DNA of 64,000 nucleotides, taken from Papio anubis. Taxonomy: Eukaryota; Chordata; Mammalia; Primates; Cercopithecidae. Positions 61,201 to 64,000 of this stretch are shown piece by piece; position 1 is the stretch's first letter, and every line of letters starts with the position of its first letter. The notes beneath the pieces were generated by a model. The model saw only the letters and a list, made by a program, of their open reading frames with translations. It was not told the DNA's origin and did no database searches. The translations under genes and the position numbers were made by a program. The stretch is taken from assembly GCF_008728515.1 (NCBI RefSeq), contig NC_044995.1, positions 8,939,104-9,003,103 on the forward strand, read 5' to 3'.

Positions 61201-63260
61201 TCTGTCTCTGTTTTCTCTGAGTCTCCCCCTCCCCCCCATCCCCTGTCTCTATCTGTCTCTCCCTCCATTGGTGCCCCCGCCCCTCATCCCGGCCATCACC
61301 ACCTGGGCTCCCCTGGCAGGGCCTGTGCAGAGCCTGGGTCCCTGACTGAACCCACTGGGTTCCTCACTTGAGATCAGGATGTCCAGGGGGTCACTGGGGG
61401 CCGACCACTCGGAGGAGAGGTTGTGTGCACCGTAGCATCTGTACTGGCCCCCGTGGGAGCCCCTCACAGGGCTCAGGGTGAAGTTGGCCTGGGAGAGCCC
61501 AGCCTGGCGCTGCTGACCAGGGCGCTGGAGGAAGTCACGTTCCCCCTCCTTGTACAGAGCAAATCTGTCGTAGCCGACATCAGAGCCACACTGGAGGATC
61601 AAGTTCTCTCCAGGGGCCACGAGAGGGCCCTGCAGGGTCAGGAGGGAGGGCTTCCTAGACATACCTGGAGGGAAAGAGGAGCCGGGACTCAGAGAGCTGG
61701 TTCCTCCCACGCCCCTTCCTTCTGTCCTGGCCCTGCAGGTCTCACTGTCTCTCGCACACTCTGAGTCTCTGACCCCAGGGCCTCCTTCTCATCCGGGGCT
61801 GCCTTGGAGTCATTTCCGAGGAGTGGGGTCTCCCTAGCCCTGGCCACTGTGCCTGATCCTTCCTCCTCTCCCTGAGAGCCGGGACCTCACAGCAAACACA
61901 CTGGTGCCTTCCTGAGTCCTCCCCTTCCAGGTGAGGGTGGCCGAGGCCGCCTCCTCCCATGTCAGAGCCTCCCCATGGGGTCTCCCTCACGCCTGCAGCC
62001 CGTCCATTCACACATCACTCTGGGTCCTTTCCAGAGTCAGTCACCAGCCAGACTCCCCAAGCCTGTCAGCTGCCCCGAAAGTGGATTAGAGAAGGCCGTG
62101 GTCCCTCACCTGAGGCCAGAATCTCCAGGGGGTCACTGGGGTGGGACCACACCTGGGGGGTGTTCCTGTAGTATCCATAGCATCTGAACGTCCACCTGTG
62201 GCTGGTGGTCACGGGGCCCACAGGGAACAGGGCCTGGAACTGCCCACTGTGGAGCTGCTGTGAGTCCAGGATCCGGGAGAGCCTGTGTTCTCCTTCCTCA
62301 ATCAGAACAAAATGCTGATATTCACCCTGTGAGCCACATCGGAGGGTCACGTTCCCTCCTGAGGCCACCACAGGGCTGGGCAGGGCTGAGAGGGTGGGTT
62401 TGTTGTAGAGTCCTAGGAGAGAAGGGGGCACCGTGTTAAATGGGCTCCCACCTTCCACATCATCCCCAGGGCTGGGCTGTGAGAGGGAGATGCCCCTGAG
62501 AGCCGACTCCCTTCCTGAGGACACAGCCTGGGGCTGGGACCCCTGAGTGTCCTCTCACCTGTCACCACCAGCTCCAGGGGGTCACTGCGCTCTGACCAGT
62601 CTTCAGGGCTGTGATAGTAACAGCGGTATCTCCCTGCATGGCGCTCTGTCATGTATAGGATGGAGAATCTGGCCTTGTTCTTGGGCTCCAGTGGTTTCTG
62701 TCTGTCCCAGGGATCTGTACTTCCCTCTTTATGCAGACGGTACTCCTGGGCCTCCAGGGTCCCCTGACACCAGATGGTCACGGGTCTTCCCCAGATGATC
62801 TCAGAGGCAGGCTCAGCCCAGAGGGCGGGTTTGGGGGGGCGCCCTGGAAGGAAATCAGAGGCTGGATCCCAAGACGTCCCCACACTCAGATTCCAGCTCC
62901 CAGCCCCAGGACCCCCCGTCATTGCCATCAGTCACCCAGAACTGCGGTCTCCTCCCCCAGCTGCCCTAGTGTGGCCCCTGTCCCTAGTGAGGAGGAGGGA
63001 CCTGGGACAGCTGGGGACAGACTCACCTGCCTGCACGTGGGTCCTGGTGTCCAGACTCAGCCCTGGAAGAGAGTTCCCGGTGAGGGATTTGCCCCTGAAG
63101 CCTGAGCAGACCCTCCCTGCCCTGGTGCCTCCTGAGCTTTTGAGGTTTCCTGATGGACCAGGGCTTGTGTGTGGGGTGGGGTCCCTCCAAGACTCGGATC
63201 TCTCCCTCCCCATCTTGAAATCTCACCGAGGCAGAGCAGGGCTGTGAGGGTGGGGGTCAT
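58280..63260 (-). CDS. LILRB3: LILRB3-like inhibitory leukocyte immunoglobulin-like receptor; tail frame damaged as given
   Basis: Type I myeloid surface receptor that normally recruits SHP phosphatases through ITIMs. Exons in transcript order: 63227-63311 (ATG at 63258-63260, MTPTLTALLCL), 63027-63062, Ig D1 62559-62843, D2 62110-62412, D3 61368-61664, D4 60813-61115, stalk 60458-60508 and 60167-60184, transmembrane 59440-59556, then tail 59084-59159, 58963-59000, 58687-58736, about 58507-58640 and 58426 downward. Each Ig exon has the Cys pair (WCQG/YRCYYH, RCGS/FRCYGY, QCGS/YRCYGA, LCQS/YRCYSS) and a WSxxSDPLE-type end. The transmembrane exon begins LGRYLEALIGVSVAFILLLF. Exon sizes 36, 285, 303, 297, 303 and 51 fit the family. 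The exon after ENLY loses frame (AAEGHSL, stop), and the ITIM exons are scrambled. LILRB3 is chosen by position and transmembrane sequence; an LILRA6/LILRB paralogue is possible. Confidence 0.85.
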
Positions 63261-63705
63261 GGCGTCTCTTCCCAGTGGCCCCGGGCTCTGCAGATGGATG
63301 AACCCTCGGTGCTGGCAGAACAGAGACACACACAGGGTGTGGCCGCTCGGAGGCTGGGTCCTTCTTGTCATGGGATTGTCTCATCCTCAGCCCACAGGAA
63401 GGGGAACCGCCCTCCCCCGGAGCCTGGCTCTCATTTCCCCAGGGCTGAGGTGGGGGCGGGCACCAGGCTCTCTGCAGACATTTCAGACAGAAATGGGGTC
63501 TCCCTGTCCCTGGGCCACTGTCTGCCTGATTTATCTTTATCTCACTGAGGGCCGGGACATAGCAGCAAATAGACCTGGTGACTTCCTGAGTCAGCCCCTT
63601 TCAGGCGAGGACGACCGCGGGCTCCTCTTCCCTCTCACAGTCTCCTCATGGGGTCTCCCTCCCTCCTCCAGCCCGTCCATCGGCTCAGCGTCGCGGGGTC
63701 CTTAC

Positions 63706-63790
63706 CATGGCAGTCGTCTCTCCAGCCCTGGAGATGCTTCGGGGAAGACGCAGGTCCATGCTGCAGGCAGACTCAGGTCAGCAGAGACGC
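63706..63790 (-). other. LILRB3: LILR 5' UTR exon
   Basis: 'cttccccgaagcatctccag' and 'gacgactgccatg' followed by a gtaagg donor (63705 downward), the conserved non-coding exon of LILR genes. It contains an upstream ATG. Confidence 0.65.
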
Positions 63791-63861
63791 ACCTGACACC
63801 TGGCTGTGCAGCCCAGGCTGAGCTGCGTGTGGCAGTGAGCACACAGGAGAAATGCAGGGTC

Positions 63862-64000
63862 TACCGTGGTGGCTCACGCCTGGAATCCCAGCACTTCAGG
63901 AGGCTGAGGCGGGTGATGGCTTGAGGCCAGTAGCTTCAGACAGTCCTGGACAACATACTGCGATCCTGTCTCTACAGAAAAGAAAAAAGTGAGTTGGGCA
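63862..64000 (+). mobile_element. Alu left monomer, cut by the window edge
   Basis: 'cgtggtggctcacgcctgga' to 'ctctacagaaaagaaaaaag', upstream of the LILR gene. Confidence 0.75.

Overview
The window is primate genomic DNA from the 5' flank of the leukocyte receptor complex (human 19q13.4 equivalent). The gene order LENG1-TMC4-MBOAT7-TSEN34-RPS9-LILR, the exon sequences and the extreme Alu density all fit. Several young Alus belong to the Old World monkey AluY(R) type. Their diagnostic features are a 'caagcctg' start, 'gatccggccactgc' and a 'ggcttgagcc' tail on the reverse strand. Two of them sit inside clean target-site duplications. The most likely source is therefore a cercopithecoid monkey rather than a human or other ape.

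Layout. 1-640: first exon of LENG1 (minus). 0.8-15.0 kb: all 15 coding exons of TMC4 (minus). 15.3-33 kb: MBOAT7 (minus), seven coding exons plus a probable non-coding first exon. 32.7-34.9 kb: a CpG island packed with GC boxes, some in tandem arrays, lying between the divergent MBOAT7 and TSEN34 genes. 34.9-37.2 kb: TSEN34 (plus), four coding exons, fully intact. 37.2-41.9 kb: intergenic repeats. 42.0-48.8 kb: RPS9 (plus), five exons, fully intact, with a CRE/CCAAT promoter. 48.8-56.9 kb: intergenic, with a decayed LILR gene relic at 49.8-50.6 kb. 56.9-58.2 kb: a roughly 615-bp tandem duplication involving the LILR 3' UTR and an Alu inserted in it. 57.8-63.8 kb: an inhibitory LILR gene (minus) with four Ig domains, a stalk, a transmembrane segment and a tail; it resembles LILRB3.

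The genes are unrelated in function: a channel-like membrane protein, lysophosphatidylinositol acyltransferase, the catalytic subunit of tRNA splicing endonuclease, a small-subunit ribosomal protein and a myeloid inhibitory receptor. TSEN34 and RPS9 give perfect reading frames of 310 and 194 codons. In contrast, LENG1 exon 1, most TMC4 exons, every MBOAT7 exon checked and the LILR cytoplasmic exons carry short patches of substitutions and indels, while their splice junctions and flanks remain recognisable. Many Alus near 19.5-19.9, 24.7-30.0 and 55.3-58.1 kb are scrambled in the same way. I read most of this as residual consensus error in an unpolished long-read assembly. A few clean nonsense codons in TMC4 might be real. 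I found no new cellular system, virus, CRISPR array or bacterial-type operon.
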